Assembly (NCBI GenBank): GCA_963978545.1
Contig: OZ021724.1
Span: 101,883,523 to 101,947,522 of the forward strand
Reading direction: 5' to 3'
DNA: 64,000 nt
Source of the DNA: Linyphia triangularis
Taxonomy: Eukaryota; Arthropoda; Arachnida; Araneae; Linyphiidae
Under the pieces are notes generated by a model. The model made no database searches and was not told where the DNA came from. It saw nothing but the letters and a program-made list of their open reading frames with translations. Positions 21,913 to 33,699 of the stretch are shown in pieces. A program made the position numbers and the translations under genes. How positions within the stretch are numbered: the first letter of the stretch is position 1; the number at the start of each line of letters is the position of its first letter.

Positions 21913-23542
21913 GGGGAAAGTACCCCAAAACGGGATAGCTTATCTATTCTTAGCTTTATTTTTTGTTGTGTACAAGGTACATTCCAAAGCTAGACGTCAT
22001 TTCAAAGTATACCTTTTCAACTACTTAAAATAAGACCTTTGTCACATTTGTTCAATAATATTTATGTGAAAATACTGGTTTCACAAAGTCTTACACAATC
22101 CCTTTTTACCCTACCAAGGGTGGGTAAAAAGGGATAGGGATTCTTATGTTATTAGGTTTTTGCTGATTTTACTTTTGATTTAGTTTTTAGAACAAAAATA
22201 GGCTATGTTTTTATAGGAAGAAACTTTTTAATTGTAAATTTGAAAAATTACATAATACAGAAATCCCATAAAAATGTGTCGTCTTCTTCTTTTGCTCTGG
22301 AACAGGCTTCGTGGGCCCATCCCTGGCAGCTCGAGCATTGTATCCAGCCTTCTCCAGATTTCGATTCAAGATACAGAGCGTTGCAGTTAATACATGCTTC
22401 ATCTTTTTCAGCTTCATCTTCTGAAGACGACGACGTCCAACCTTGGCTAACTGATAATTTTTTTTTTTTTTTTTTTTTTTTTAGGTTTTCTTATGTTAGG
22501 TCCATTTTCTTCGATTTTTGAAAAAAAATTCAGATTCAGAGTAACATTTTTTAACTTTATCTGCCTGTTTTGCATTTCCACTTGGTTTTCTTTAACGCCT
22601 CGTTTGTTTTCTCTTCGCAATATTCAAGAGATGGGTTTTGGCTCCTTTTTTTCAGCTTTTGAGTTCTTTTTCGTTCTTTTTTTTTCACGCTCTTCTTCCA
22701 ACTCAAGTTTATATGGGCTTCCTGTTATAATTGCTGTTTAGTTGTGATTAGCTTATGTTTTTATAATATTATAGTGCGCACAACGTGCGGTTTTCTGGTT
22801 TATCTCTGTATACGCCGCCCCCATAAAAAAGATTAAAAAAAAACTCAACTTTTTTGAATTTAAAGCTTAAATTTTTGGTCAAAATATTTTTCTGACTTAC
22901 AGTTTTAACCCATAACTAAATTTTGTACATAAATCAGGCCAATTATTTGTACCCCAAAAGTAAAGTAAATTATTTTATTTCGAAAATATAATTATTTAAA
23001 ATTAAAATTGTTGTAATTGATTATATATATTTTAATTCATTACTTATTTTAATTTAAATAACTTAAACACATTGCCAAAACATTAATGGAAATGGTCGGG
23101 TAAAACGGGACACATCAAAATTGTATCCCGTTTTGGGCACCCCAAAAGTGTCCCGTTTTGCCCGACCGTGATGCTTTTGACAACATAAATGGCTGACCCC
23201 TGAACCGTCACTCACTAGCAATATTTAAATACATGAAATTGTTGTTAAATGAGCTGTGAACAAAACACAGTACTTACCGGAATTGTTCCGAAGGACGGAG
23301 AAGCACAAGGATAGTTGTTCTGCAGTCGAAAAAAGTACAAAGTAAGTAAAAATCTCACTTGAAAACTTAGAAAAAATATTTCTTTGCGAAACAAGTGGCT
23401 AGAGTTGAGAGATCAACTGATAATGCTGTCATGGCTGTCGGGAACCAGTTCAGCCTTTCTCCCGCGAAATAGCACTACCAGTCAAGATCCGAGGCTCAAT
23501 ATCCCGTTTTGTCCGCCTATCCCGTTTTGGGGAACTCTCCCC
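21913..23542 (-). mobile_element. pogo-like DNA transposon, 1,630 bp, internally deleted
   Basis: Ends are inverted repeats of 26 bp with two mismatches (left GGGGAAAGTACCCCAAAACG, right complement GGGGAGAGTTCCCCAAAACG) flanked by TA (21911-21912, 23543-23544). Subterminal palindromes built on the same CCCGTTTT/AAAACGGG words occur at 22099-22138 and 23097-23165. The minus strand retains the tail of a transposase. A complete element of this type would be longer; the DDE domain is missing here. Confidence 0.85.
22248..22737 (-). pseudogene. pogo/DDE_1-type transposase C-terminus with PHD-like zinc finger
   Basis: Reading from 22737 down: ITGSPYKLELEEE, as in the segment after the DDE domain of pogo-like transposases (TGTPYK.ELE), then a lysine-rich stretch, an in-frame stop and poly-lysine coded by the A run, an acidic SSSSEDEAEKDEAC, and a PHD-like finger with CINC, GEGWIQCSSCQGWAHEAC and a final DFC before the stop at 22248-22250. 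Such a finger at the C-terminus is known for arthropod pogo-like transposases and may help chromatin targeting (family knowledge). Stop and probable frameshift mark it as dead. Confidence 0.75.
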
Positions 23543-23544
23543 TA

Positions 23545-25008
23545 TGTAACATAGGTAAATATTTCGCAATTATCCATTACCCATTACCAGTACTACCAAT
23601 CATACTCCTTTATTTTAGCATGTTTCGAAAGTTACTTTAAAGGTGTTTAGAAAGTTTGACTCAAAAACATCGACTATTTTTTTTTCAAAACAAGCAATTC
23701 TTTCAGAGGAATTATTTAGGTCCATAATATTTATTAAACTGCATATTTGCAGATAACCGATTTAAATGTTTATTTTTAATTATATATAATAAAAACAAAT
23801 TACCGCAAACCATTAAAAAGCCATTTTCCAAATATATATAGATATATATTATCGACGTTTCTAACAACAAACTATTCAATTACGTTTGAAGTTAATGAGA
23901 ATAACTCTCGATACAATCTCAATCATTTACCATAGTATGATTTTTTTTTCCTTTCTGTAAACAGAATAAAAAGTTGAGTGATTTTTTAATTCGCAATCAT
24001 TACATTGTTGTAATTGCTATGCAACTATAAATATTAAAAAAAAAAAAAAAATTAACCTAATCACAATTCATTACGAAACTCTTACGAATTTTAAATTTGA
24101 TTTCTTGTATTCAAACAGATATGTATTTAAACTTTAGAAACTCTGCTGCCTCGAAAAACTCTTTCACAGAAACAGTCAATCAAACACTGATTCATCAAAA
24201 TCAAACTTTTACAGACAGCCACGCCAGAACGCGCATCAGCTAAGCCAAAACAAGAACAATTACACGAATTAAACTGTTTCAAAGAACCTTCCCTCGCATT
24301 TACGAAGAAGGGCATTCAAAACAAAGAAACCATCTCCGTGTTAGGCATTCAAAACGAACCTAATCACAACAACAAATAAAGAAACAGGAATGGAAAAAGT
24401 AAAAGTGGTACCGTCAAAAACGATTCTCCCACTTGGTAAACAAGATTTAACGATGTTATTAATTGCCTTTAACCCTCCCGCAGCCGAAATCGTCTGATGA
24501 TGCTTGGAAATGACATTCCACTATCATTTTCTTCCATCTGCTAGAATCGATGACTGGAGTAATTCGCCTTCATTAAGCTTCATATAGAGGCTCGCTTCAA
24601 TCTCGAATTAGAGTGGGAAACGTGTATATATGTTCCGACAAGAGACCGTATATATCCGGTTTTTGTTTAATGGTATAATTCCCTTATTACCGTGATTGTT
24701 AGAGTGGGCGGTGAAGGGCGAAGGGGAGGGAGGGGGGTAGCTGATTTGTTGAAGATGGAGAAAAAGCTTTTCTGGTTTGGTGATGATGCTGTGAATGCTG
24801 ATCCGTGAGGGACTGACTCCTGAATATCTGAAGAAGTTTGATATAGGTGGTGGTTGGAAACGGGGGAGATTAGATGTAATTTGAGATGTTGATAAGTTTT
24901 GAGGAATCTCGGAATATGGGTGAAGGTGGTGTAAGCTGGTATCAATCAAAGAACCGTCCGGGTTAACATGAACAAGATTTGATCAAATACACTTCGATTA
25001 AAAGAAAG
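23545..25008. other. Anonymous sequence
   Basis: AT-rich to 24400. The part 24440-24640 is of mixed composition with AATTGCCTTTAAC and ATGATGCTTGGAAATG-like words, free of simple repeats; it could be a conserved non-coding element but there is no proof. The ORFs at 24608-24949 (minus) come from a purine-rich strand. Confidence 0.4.
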
Positions 25009-25009
25009 T

Positions 25010-25862
25010 TAAAGCTGTAAACTGATTGCATTGTTATTAGGTTAAAGCTGTAAACTGATTGCATTGGTATTGGGTTAAATCTGTAAACTGATTGCATTGG
25101 TATTGGGTTAAATCTGTAAACTGATTGCATTGGTTTTCAGGTAAAAGCTGTAAACTCATTGCATTGGTTTTCAGGTAAAAGCTGTAAACTCATTGCATTC
25201 GTTTTCAGGTAAAAGCTGTAAACTCATTGCATTGGTTTTAAGTAAAAGCTGTAAACTCATTGCATTGGGTTTAGGTAAAAGTTGTAAACTGATCGTTTTG
25301 GTTTTAGGTAAAAGCTGTAAACTGATTGCATTGGTTTTAGGTGAAAGCTGTAAAATGTTTTAGGTAAAAGCTGTAAACTGATTGCATTGGTTTTTAGGTA
25401 AAAGCTGTAAACTGATTGCATTGATTTTCAGATAAAAGCTGTAAGTTGATTGCATTGGTTTTTAGGTAAAAGCTGTAAACTGATCGCACTGGTTTCAGGT
25501 AAAAGCTGTAAACTGATTGCATTGGTTTTTAAGTAAAAGCTGTAAACTGATTGCATTGATTTTCAAGTAAAAGCTGTAAGTTGATTGCATTGGTTTTTAG
25601 GTAAAAGCTGTAAACTGATCGCACTGGTTTCAGGTAAAAGCTGTAAACTGATCGCACTGGTTTCAGGTAAAAGCTGTAAACTGATTACATTGGTTTTTAG
25701 GTAAAAGCTGTAAACTGATTGCATTGATTTTCAGGTAAAAGCTGTAAGTTGATTGCATTGGTTTTTAGGTAAAAGCTGTAAACTGATCGCACTGGTTTCA
25801 GGTAAAAGCTATAAACTGATTGCGTTGGTTTTTAGGTAAAAGCTGTAAACTGGTGGCATTGG
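25010..25862. repeat. 33-34-bp minisatellite, about 25 copies
   Basis: Units of the form GTAAAAGCTGTAAACTGATT then GCATTGGTTTTCAG repeat with drift from GGTATTGGGTTAAAT variants at the left to TTTTTAGG variants at the right. Subsets of variants recur in blocks, consistent with segmental duplication inside the array. No spacer diversity, so not a CRISPR. Confidence 0.95.
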
Positions 25863-27035
25863 ACGAAAATGAACAGATTTTGATGGAACTGTTTTGATCA
25901 GAAAAGGTTTGCTTCCGTTTCATGCAACTTGCTTTCATAATCCGAATTCAAATTGAAGATGCTGTTCAAGCTGCCTTCAAGTTTAGTGTATATCTATAAC
26001 AATAAAAAAATTCTTCCACAGTCATAATGATATTGGCTTTTTGTTTATTCTTCTTTTATTGGAAATTACACATTTCTTACACTAGAGGCAATTAATTTCA
26101 TGAAAAAGTTTACAGCAAAGCTACAGACAATAATGACTCGAAGTAGCAGTGAAAATAAAAGCGTTGTTTGAAAAACATAGAACTCATTGCACATTGATTT
26201 ATTCTGGGACAAGATTGATTACAGCTGGCGGATTTCTAGAAGAAAACTTGATTTTACCGTAAAAATGATAAGAATAAATAGGTGATACAAATAACACTTT
26301 TGAAGATCATTAGAAATAACAGAATTCGATTTTTTGTGTGTGTGTGTGTGTGTGTGAAACTAGAATAAAAGCTTTTTTGTGAAAATATAACTAATAGAAA
26401 GGGAAATTGAAGTAATAGAAAAGAAAATAGAACAAATAGAACAGAAAATAATGCTTTGTTGGCCCATTAACAGTTAGCGCTAGTAGCAGTAGGTCGTCAA
26501 AAGAAAAATTCCGGTACTGTCCCTTAAAAAAATTTACAGAAAATACAAAATTTTCAAATGTGCTTCTGTACGTTTTCAAATCTCTAAACTGTGTTCACTG
26601 TGAATTCCCATTCAGGTGACTTAAACCATTATATTATTTTAGTCATCATATGTTAACAGACTCAATAGGATCAACTAAGACAACTATCAAGTTCATCACA
26701 GAAGCACTTAAACCATTATCGACATGAAATCCAGTAAGCAAGCCTATCTTCCAGTTTCTCATTTCTAATGCTCATTATTGTAATATTAGTTTCAATGGAG
26801 TGCTTTTGTTTTGCTGGTTTTCAAGGAATCGTGAATTTCTCTGTAATGGGATCGCATTTGGTTGCGGGGAATAATTCTTCGTACAATTAGTGATTTTTTT
26901 TGACAAAAAACAGCAACAACAAAAAACCCTTTTCTAACCGTTTTTTACTTTTGCGTGCAGAGGGGTGGGATGTAAAAGATTGTTTATGTTTGCGTAAATC
27001 CTTTTTTAATATTATTATTATTATTATTATTTTTT
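25863..27035. other. Anonymous AT-rich sequence
   Basis: No supported gene. Includes a (TG)n tract and an (ATT)n stretch near 27009-27030 next to a family C copy. Confidence 0.4.
26334..26356. repeat. (TG)n microsatellite
   Basis: Eleven tandem TG units. Confidence 0.95.
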
Positions 27036-27483
27036 AAATCCTTTTACATTAACTTCGCTTTTGTGTGTTTGTTTGTCGATTGGACCATCCGCGGAGACCT
27101 AATGAAATCCCTTCCCGTCATCCAATAGGGCTGAAACTTGGCAGATAGGTTCGATGTCGATGGCAATTAATTCTGTCAAATTTTGGGGCTGTTACTGTGA
27201 CTAAAAGGTCGCTTTTACGGAATACTAATAAACCAGCTTGCCGTCATTCAATCGCAGTAAAATCCGACAAATGCTGAAACTCTTTCCTGCTGCCAAAATT
27301 TGTTTGGTAAATAAATAAAAAAACTACTTCAATCAGAACAAATAAATGATATTTGGATGAAGTTCGCATTCATTTTTAATAAATAAGTTTGAAACGTAGC
27401 TTGCCACAAGCTGATAGAAATATTTTTGATATCATCGCTGTGTTAATGACTATAAAAATTAAAAAATTATATAAAGGATATTT
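27036..27483 (+). mobile_element. Dispersed family C, copy 3
   Basis: Starts AAATCCTTTTACATTAACTT, keeps TCATCCAATAGGGCTGAAAC, TTGGGGCTGTTACTGTGAC, AAAGGTCGCTTTTACGG, and ends near TATATAAAGGATATT. No SINE inside this copy. Confidence 0.8.
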
Positions 27484-27565
27484 TTAAAACTCAGTTTTTA
27501 TGTGTTATATTATTATTATTATTCTTTAGATTTGGTAGCAATCATCTTCCTAAAATCGAGATGGA

Positions 27566-27566
<1 letters not shown>

Positions 27567-27660
<94 letters not shown>

Positions 27661-27661
27661 C
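27567..27661. repeat. (TA)n microsatellite, about 95 bp
   Basis: Uninterrupted TA units except one TG near the right end. Confidence 0.98.
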
Positions 27662-27851
27662 TTTTACTTTTCTGTAATCCTTATATCATCCTTTATTAAA
27701 AGCGAAACTGAAGGCTGAAGGAAGAAGAAAACACAATCGTTCATGAGGTATTCTCAAGGAATGAGAACTCTGTGTTGAAAGCATTTGTTTTTCAACTTTT
27801 TAATGCCACAGCGATTTTTCTCGAAGTGGATCGTTTGTAAACTGGCCATCA

Positions 27852-28063
27852 GGGCGATTGGATGACGACAAGTTGGTTTATTAGCATTCCGTAGAAGCGA
27901 CTTTTTATTGACAGTGACAACCACTAAATATGGCAGAATGCATTATCATCGACAATCGAATCTATTTTCCAAATTTCAGCCCGATTGTATGACTGCGAGG
28001 GAGTTATTTAGGCCTCCGTAGAATTTCCTGTCACACGCACACACACAAAATCGAAGTTATTAT
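27852..28063 (-). mobile_element. Dispersed family C, copy 4, 5' part only
   Basis: Reverse-complement matches to family C: GCGATTGGATGACGACAAG, GACTTTTTATTGACAGTGAC, and the terminal AAAATCGAAGTTATT. The other half of the element is absent. Confidence 0.7.
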
Positions 28064-28165
28064 CTGTATCCCGGAAGAAAAGCGCACTATGTTACAAAAA
28101 CCAAATTTTACAGGTGAGCCAAATTGAATATTACAGTTGCGATCTTTTCTCTCTTTTGTTAAGAT

Positions 28166-28815
28166 TAGAGGTTTAAAATATCGATTCTATATCATTGCAT
28201 TAAAAAAAATATCGATAAAATATAGATATATCGATACATGATTTTTTAAAATTGGATTTTCAATTTTGCCAGAAACGAAGTTTTTTAGGACAAATTTCTA
28301 CTTTTCAAGAATTTATGCCGAAAATGTTATAATAAATAAATCATAAAAATTGTTTTAATGAATAAATTGTATTATCAATCAGAATAAATAAAATACATTC
28401 GGATGTGAATGCAAAAATTCACATTTATTTTTAAAGAAGAAATTTTGAAAAGTAGTTTACCGCAAATTTTCTGATAGAGATGTTATTAATATTTAAAATT
28501 AGATGCAAATTCTAGGCACACGTTGGCAACAGAAAGGCGCTATGTTAATGACTACTAATAAATGATCTTATCTTTCCATTAAATTATGTTTTCTTTTTGG
28601 TTAGGGGGATATTTTAACTGTCTCTCAGACAAGTCCAAACTTTAGTTTTGAAGTTTTTGAATATAGAAAAACGAAAAAACACATGGAACTACATAACGGT
28701 AGTAAAAAAAACTAAAAATGTTTGAAAATATCGATGTATAGGTGACTTGCATCGATATTTTTACTATCGATATTTAAAAAAAAATATCTTCGTATCGATA
28801 TATCGCCGACTTCTA
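28166..28815 (+). mobile_element. hAT-type MITE, family B copy 2, with 8-bp target duplication
   Basis: Starts TAGAGGTTTAAAATATCGAT and ends CGCCGACTTCTA; flanked by a perfect 8-bp direct repeat GTTAAGAT (28158-28165 and 28816-28823). The interior matches copy 1 (CAATTTTGCCAGAAACGAAG, TTAGATGCAAATTC, GGCGCTATGTTAATGACTAC). It is shorter than copy 1 mainly because it has fewer TTTTAATAAATAAAT units. Confidence 0.92.
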
Positions 28816-28823
28816 GTTAAGAT

Positions 28824-29829
28824 GGAACATAGTGCTTTCCAAACACGTCTATACCAGAAGACAACATACCTTGAGCTTACTGAATAGCCTACAACAGTGG
28901 GAGAACCGGTTCTTACAGCTTATATAGGGAGCTAGGGTATGTATAAATCGGTAATTATTTAAACTAGGACATAGACATAGTTCTTCATTCCTCTAGAAAG
29001 AGCGGAAAGTGTTATGTAAGAAGGTGTCAAAACCTCAATTTATACAAAATGTGGACATAGTGGTTTTTCTTTCGGGATACAAATTTAAAGTTTTTAAAAA
29101 ATGTCGAGCATTTACATTATAGAGACGGCAGAAGCTTTGGAATCAAACTCAGGGCAGAAACATAAAGAGTTAAAAACCAAAAAATAAAGAGTTAAGGGCC
29201 GAAAAAACACGTGATGATTCTCTCCACCCCCTTCTCTTAAACCCATCCTGTCACATTTTGGGTTTCGCTCTCAAAATCGATTTTTTTTCCACACACTCGA
29301 GAACCTTTTTTTTTTTTATTATAGTTTTTATGTTCCCATTCCCTTCAGGAGTGGAGAGATCAACGCCTTTTTAATTCTCGAAGCCTTATAAATTCCAGAA
29401 GACCGTTCTATGGATGCGACGAAAATCCTTCTGCATGTGTTATGTGTGTGTGCCAGTTCTCCGATACTTTAATCGTCTGGCAGCACTCAGTTCCATCGGT
29501 TGTTAACAAGATCGTGACTACTGTTCGATTGCCTCCTTACTCCCCCCCCCCCCCTCTCCTTGTTCATCAATTGATCACTTATGGATGGTTGGTCTTTGTT
29601 CAAGGACATTACCAGAGGAATGAGTTTCTGTGTGTGATTAGAAGGAAATAAGTTAACTTGGAAATAGGGACCCACAGAGAGCGAATATGTAATAATATGA
29701 ACATCCGGGTATAATTTTTTAGGCCTTTAGTACCTTTCAGTGGTGCCTTAGAGATCAGCGTTTGCCACTAACTTTTAGAGACGGGTCGTATGACTTATGT
29801 TCTAGTTTTTAAATGGCCACAGATTTATA
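28824..29829. other. Anonymous sequence with poly-C run
   Basis: A 13-base C run at 29542-29554 and T runs near 29281 and 29308. No supported gene. Confidence 0.4.
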
Positions 29830-30033
29830 TTCAAGGTGTCCACAAATTATTCCAGCAATGAAGTTCAAATACATCTGAATAACTCTTAATAACTAGGCTT
29901 TATATTCCCCAATTAATGTATGTTCACCATGTTATTCTATTTGCAAAAAAAAATTGTTTATTATGCCTTGTTATTAAGAGTTATACAGAGCTATTTGAAC
30001 TCCATTGGCCAAATAGTTTGTTGACACCCTCTA
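29830..30033. mobile_element. Palindromic mariner-type MITE, 204 bp
   Basis: Inverted repeats of about 65 bp (left AAGGTGTCCACAAATTATTC, right complement GAGGGTGTCAACAAACTATT, both continuing to ATAACTCTTAATAAC) surround a short AT spacer. TA flanks both sides (29828-29829, 30034-30035). The GGGTGTC terminus is typical for mariner-like elements. Confidence 0.88.
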
Positions 30034-30218
30034 TATGTATCTTATTTATTGTTGATTTAATAATATAAAGCATTTCTGAAAACCGAAAAAAATAATGAAT
30101 TTTTTTTATATCTTAATACGATTGCACACCATACAATTGATATTTTATTCTTTTTTTTCCCCCCAAATAATTAAAAATAATAATTTTCGTTATTACGAAA
30201 ATCAAAGTAGTAAAAAGA

Positions 30219-30403
30219 TGGTCGATCAAGTGGTATAGGGGTTAGCGTGTTAACTTCTAGACAGCGAGGATGCGGGTTCGAGTCCTGTGTAAGGCATGGG
30301 TGTTTGTAAATGTATGTTGGCTTGTCTAATGACGAATGTTTCGGCGCAAAATAGCCCTCGTGTTACTGACGGCGCCAGATAATCTGAAAACAACCAACCA
30401 ACC
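30219..30403 (+). mobile_element. tRNA-derived SINE, copy 3
   Basis: Head with TGGTATAGGGGTTAGCGTG (box A) and GGGTTCGAGTCC (box B), body ending ACGGCGCCAGATAATCTGA and a (CCAA)n tail. More diverged than copy 2. A short A-rich direct repeat (about AAAAAGA) may be the target duplication, but it is not convincing. Confidence 0.9.
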
Positions 30404-31040
30404 TCAAAAAAGACATGCATCTTTCGTTCCGACGTGAAAGCATCACTTTACCTAAATTTTAATCATTATATTTAAACCAAACCTCGAGAATTCCACGATT
30501 TTAGTTGATTTCAACTGTGAGAGGATAACGGTAGAAATCGTTCAGTTACTTTTATGATAAAGTCAATGCCAATCACAATATTTGTTGCAGCCAAATTACC
30601 CAAATAAGGATTGAGTTATTCCTGTTTTCTTGATGAAAACCATCTTGATGTGAGTTTCTTTATGTAGTTTCTACGGTTTACGTAGTAGAGAACTCTGTTC
30701 TACATAGTAAAAAGCATTATTTTGCACAAATTAAAATTAAAAATAGTCCAAAAATTGATTTTTGTTCTTCTGTCATATTGGCGGGCTGCAGAAAAATCTA
30801 TAGCGGGCTGGATACGGCTTGCAGGTTGCATAGTGGCTAACGCCGTTTAAGATGATGAGAAAGTTAACAGGCAAGTTTTAAGGGGACTCAATACTCCTCA
30901 TACCCGTAATGTTAAATTGCCTATTTTTGATGCACCACATTTTGGAAAGTATGTAACAAATATGTTTGATATTTCTTTTGTAGGTTAAGTAGATATTATG
31001 CAAGATACCAAGGCAAAAGTTTAAAAAAAAAAAATATATT
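30404..31040. other. Anonymous sequence; possible hAT-derived fragment
   Basis: At about 30765-30850 the words GGCGGGCTGCAG, GCGGGCTGGATACGGC and TTGCAGGTTGCATAG resemble the GGCCGCATGTGGCCCGCGGGCC-type interior of hAT MITEs. No ends were found. Otherwise AT-rich without genes. Confidence 0.35.
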
Positions 31041-31041
31041 T

Positions 31042-31425
31042 AGAATTGTTTTGTTAAACTTCAATCAATCTTAAAAATTTGCTTGAGTAAAACCTTTTTT
31101 TTTTTTTACAGAGATTTGGTATTTTTGAAAATAATTATGAAAATAACAGATTTTTTTAAATCTCAGTTTGGCATGTAGATTATATTCATGAAAAAATTAA
31201 TCCTATGTATCTACTAGTTATTTAGAAAATCGATTGATTTGTTAAATTTTAATCAATCTTAAAAATAGGTTTGAGAAAACCCTTTTTTTTTTTTTTTTTT
31301 TTTTCAAAGATTTGGTATTTTTGAAAATAATAATGAAAATAATAGAATTTTTTAACCACAGTTTGACCTGTAGGTAATGTTAATGAACAAACTAATTGTA
31401 CTTGTCTGCTAGTTAGATAGAAAAG
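31042..31425. repeat. Tandem dimer, unit about 190 bp
   Basis: Two diverged head-to-tail copies share TTAATCAATCTTAAAAAT, a T run, AGATTTGGTATTTTTGAAAA and TAATGAAAATAA. First copy near 31048, second near 31238. Confidence 0.8.
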
Positions 31426-31429
31426 ATGA

Positions 31430-32257
31430 ATTGAAATTTAAAATATTTCATTTAGAGAAAATCAAAATTAAAGGTAAAGGTTAAAATGTAAAGGTAATGT
31501 TAATAATTGATAGGTTGCATTTTTAAAATACAATATATAACATACTTTAATTTTCGAAAAAAGAATAGTAATACATCAATTGAATGGCAAAACATAACAA
31601 CATAAAACAACATGAAATAATAATACCAATATGGATATATTTTATTTTTAAAGTACAGAGTCCCTCTAAACATTTCAAATCGAAATTGATAGGTCTGATA
31701 TTCGTAATACGAGGCTTGGGGGGTGCCAAGGAGGTACAAGGGAGGCACACTTGCACATTCCTGAATTCTGAAAATAAAAATAATTATGTGTAAAAAATTT
31801 ATATGATTCAATGGAAATAAAAATGTGATATAGGTTCTAAAATATTCAATGGTTAAGACTTTTAATTCATAGCTATTTATTAAAATTTCTTTAAGATCAC
31901 CAATTGAAAAATCAAGTTTAAAACAAAAATGTAACCGCTTTGCACCCTGCTTGAGTGTAGTCTGCATCCGCAAACAAATATTTAAACCCCATGGCACGAG
32001 GATAAAGCTGTGCTGAAATATCACTGAAACAAAAAATCAGAATCCCAAGAAGAAATGACTTCCAAGAGGTTATTAAAGAAGAGACACATCCACGTTTACG
32101 TTTCGAATTCCAGAAAACATTTCAAAACTCCCTCCAGGCATCTCGACAGTCACATGTTTGAAATTTTTTTCTGAACTCATGGCTCGGAAGGAAAAAGTTC
32201 GTCTTCTGGAGGTCTCTGATTCGATTCCCAACTTGTCGGTACACGGCAAACTCATCT
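31430..32257. other. Anonymous sequence with an unrecognised minus ORF
   Basis: A 174-codon minus ORF spans 31500-32024 but is AT-driven and hydrophobic. Near 31700-31770 a TTTTATTTTCAG-like acceptor precedes a less AT-rich 110-bp patch on the minus strand; an exon there is possible but unsupported by any recognised domain. Confidence 0.3.
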
Positions 32258-32464
32258 TTAACCCTTTGCACTTGAGTCCTTTTTCGCGCGGAGGGACCAG
32301 CAACTCGAGACATTTCGCGGCATTTTTGGTTCGGTTTGAGGTTAAGCATTCACTTCATAGAAACTAAACACTGCCATTGGCCTTGCTTCGAATTTCCGCA
32401 TCAAACCTAGTAGTCTTCTCGTGTTGAGGTATCCAATCATGTGGTGCCTGAGAGGCGCCGTTAA
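32258..32464 (+). mobile_element. piggyBac-type MITE, family E copy 2
   Basis: Left end TTAACCCTTTGCACTTGAG, then TTTTTCGCGCGGAGGGACC and CAGCAACTCGAGACATTTCG. The right side ends GCCTGAGAGGCGCC followed directly by GTTAA, so the outer right inverted repeat present in copy 3 is deleted. TTAA target choice and CCCTTTGC ends fit piggyBac-type elements. Confidence 0.8.
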
Positions 32465-32737
32465 AAAATGAGTACACAGCTTGTGATTTGGACAAATAGC
32501 TTACTGCTAATTTTTGAATTCTTGATGATAGTTTTCAAGTTTTTTTCTTTTTAAGTTGCAAACAAGGAGCATTTCTTATTAAGAAAACTTTTAGTAGGCA
32601 TTCATCTTTCAAATACATAATAGTCAAAGAAGATTTGACACAATATTGCATTCTTGTAATTGTGATTTACCAACCAGTCCTGTTTTAAATACGTATATTT
32701 ATTACTTCAATAATATAACCCATAAAAAGTTTTTAAC

Positions 32738-33261
32738 ATAAATCCTTTATATGCATTGCCAATTTTTATATTCATTAACACAGCTCCGATTCTTTAAACA
32801 GCGTGTGCTTAGTTTTGGCATCTAATTTTAAATCTCAAAAACATTTTTATCAGCAAAATGTGCGGCAAACAATATTTCAATTTTTTTTTTTTTTTTTTTT
32901 TTATTAAAAATGAACATAAATTTATGCATTAACATACAAATATCTTTTATTTATTCTGATTAAAATGATTTAATTATTTATTTATAAAATGGTTGGTTAA
33001 TGGTCGGTCAAATACAATTTTAGAGCGATTGGATGACGTCAAGTTGGTTTATTAGTTGTCCGTAAAATCGACCTTTTAGTGACAGTTACAACCCCAAAAT
33101 TTGATAGAATGCATTGTCATCGATATTGAATCTGCCAAGTTTCAGACCGATAGGATGACGGCAATGGGGTTAATTAGGCCTCCGCAGATTTGCCCCCCCC
33201 CCCCCCCCATCTACAAACCCACAAACATACACACAAAATCGAAGTTAATATAAACGATTTA
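32738..33261 (-). mobile_element. Dispersed family C, copy 5
   Basis: A nearly full copy in reverse orientation, from ATAAATCCTTTATATGCATT to AAGTTAATATAAACGATTTA. A T run (32881-32902) and a 16-base C run (33193-33208) replace parts of the interior. No SINE inside. Confidence 0.8.
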
Positions 33262-33699
33262 AAAAAAAAATTATTTACTTTTTTAAAAAAATAATAATAA
33301 TAACACAACCAATCCGGCTAGATTCCAGTAAATCTCCAGTATCCTCCATAAAACTAGGAACCAACTCCAAATGCCCTCTGCTTCGATCCCGGATTACGCC
33401 CGGATACTTATGGATGAAATCGGCGTCATAAAATGGTCCATCTCCCCCTTTAGAGGGAAGAGGGGGGCTTGAAACAAACACCCCCTCCCTCCCCCTCAAT
33501 CAAGCATGAGAGAAGGAGCCTTACAGTTCAGATAACAAGTGATGCCCCATCAAACGTAGTACTGCCCTCCTTGTATATAAAACAAGTTTATGTTTGGTAC
33601 GAAACGGGTACAAGTCTGGAATGCCTCCGAGTTTTATTTGAGAAGTCCAAAAAGAAGTCAATCATAATATAAAAGAACTCAAAGCTTCAGTATTAGTCT
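33262..33699. other. Anonymous sequence
   Basis: Mixed composition between 33300 and 33660 with overlapping short ORFs on both strands; nothing recognised. Confidence 0.35.

Noticed and set aside
25010..25862. Regular 34-bp repeats as a possible CRISPR array
   Set aside because: Units are contiguous with no unique spacers, and the genome is eukaryotic.
31500..32024. 174-codon minus ORF as a membrane protein
   Set aside because: Hydrophobicity follows from AT-rich codons; no recognised motif.
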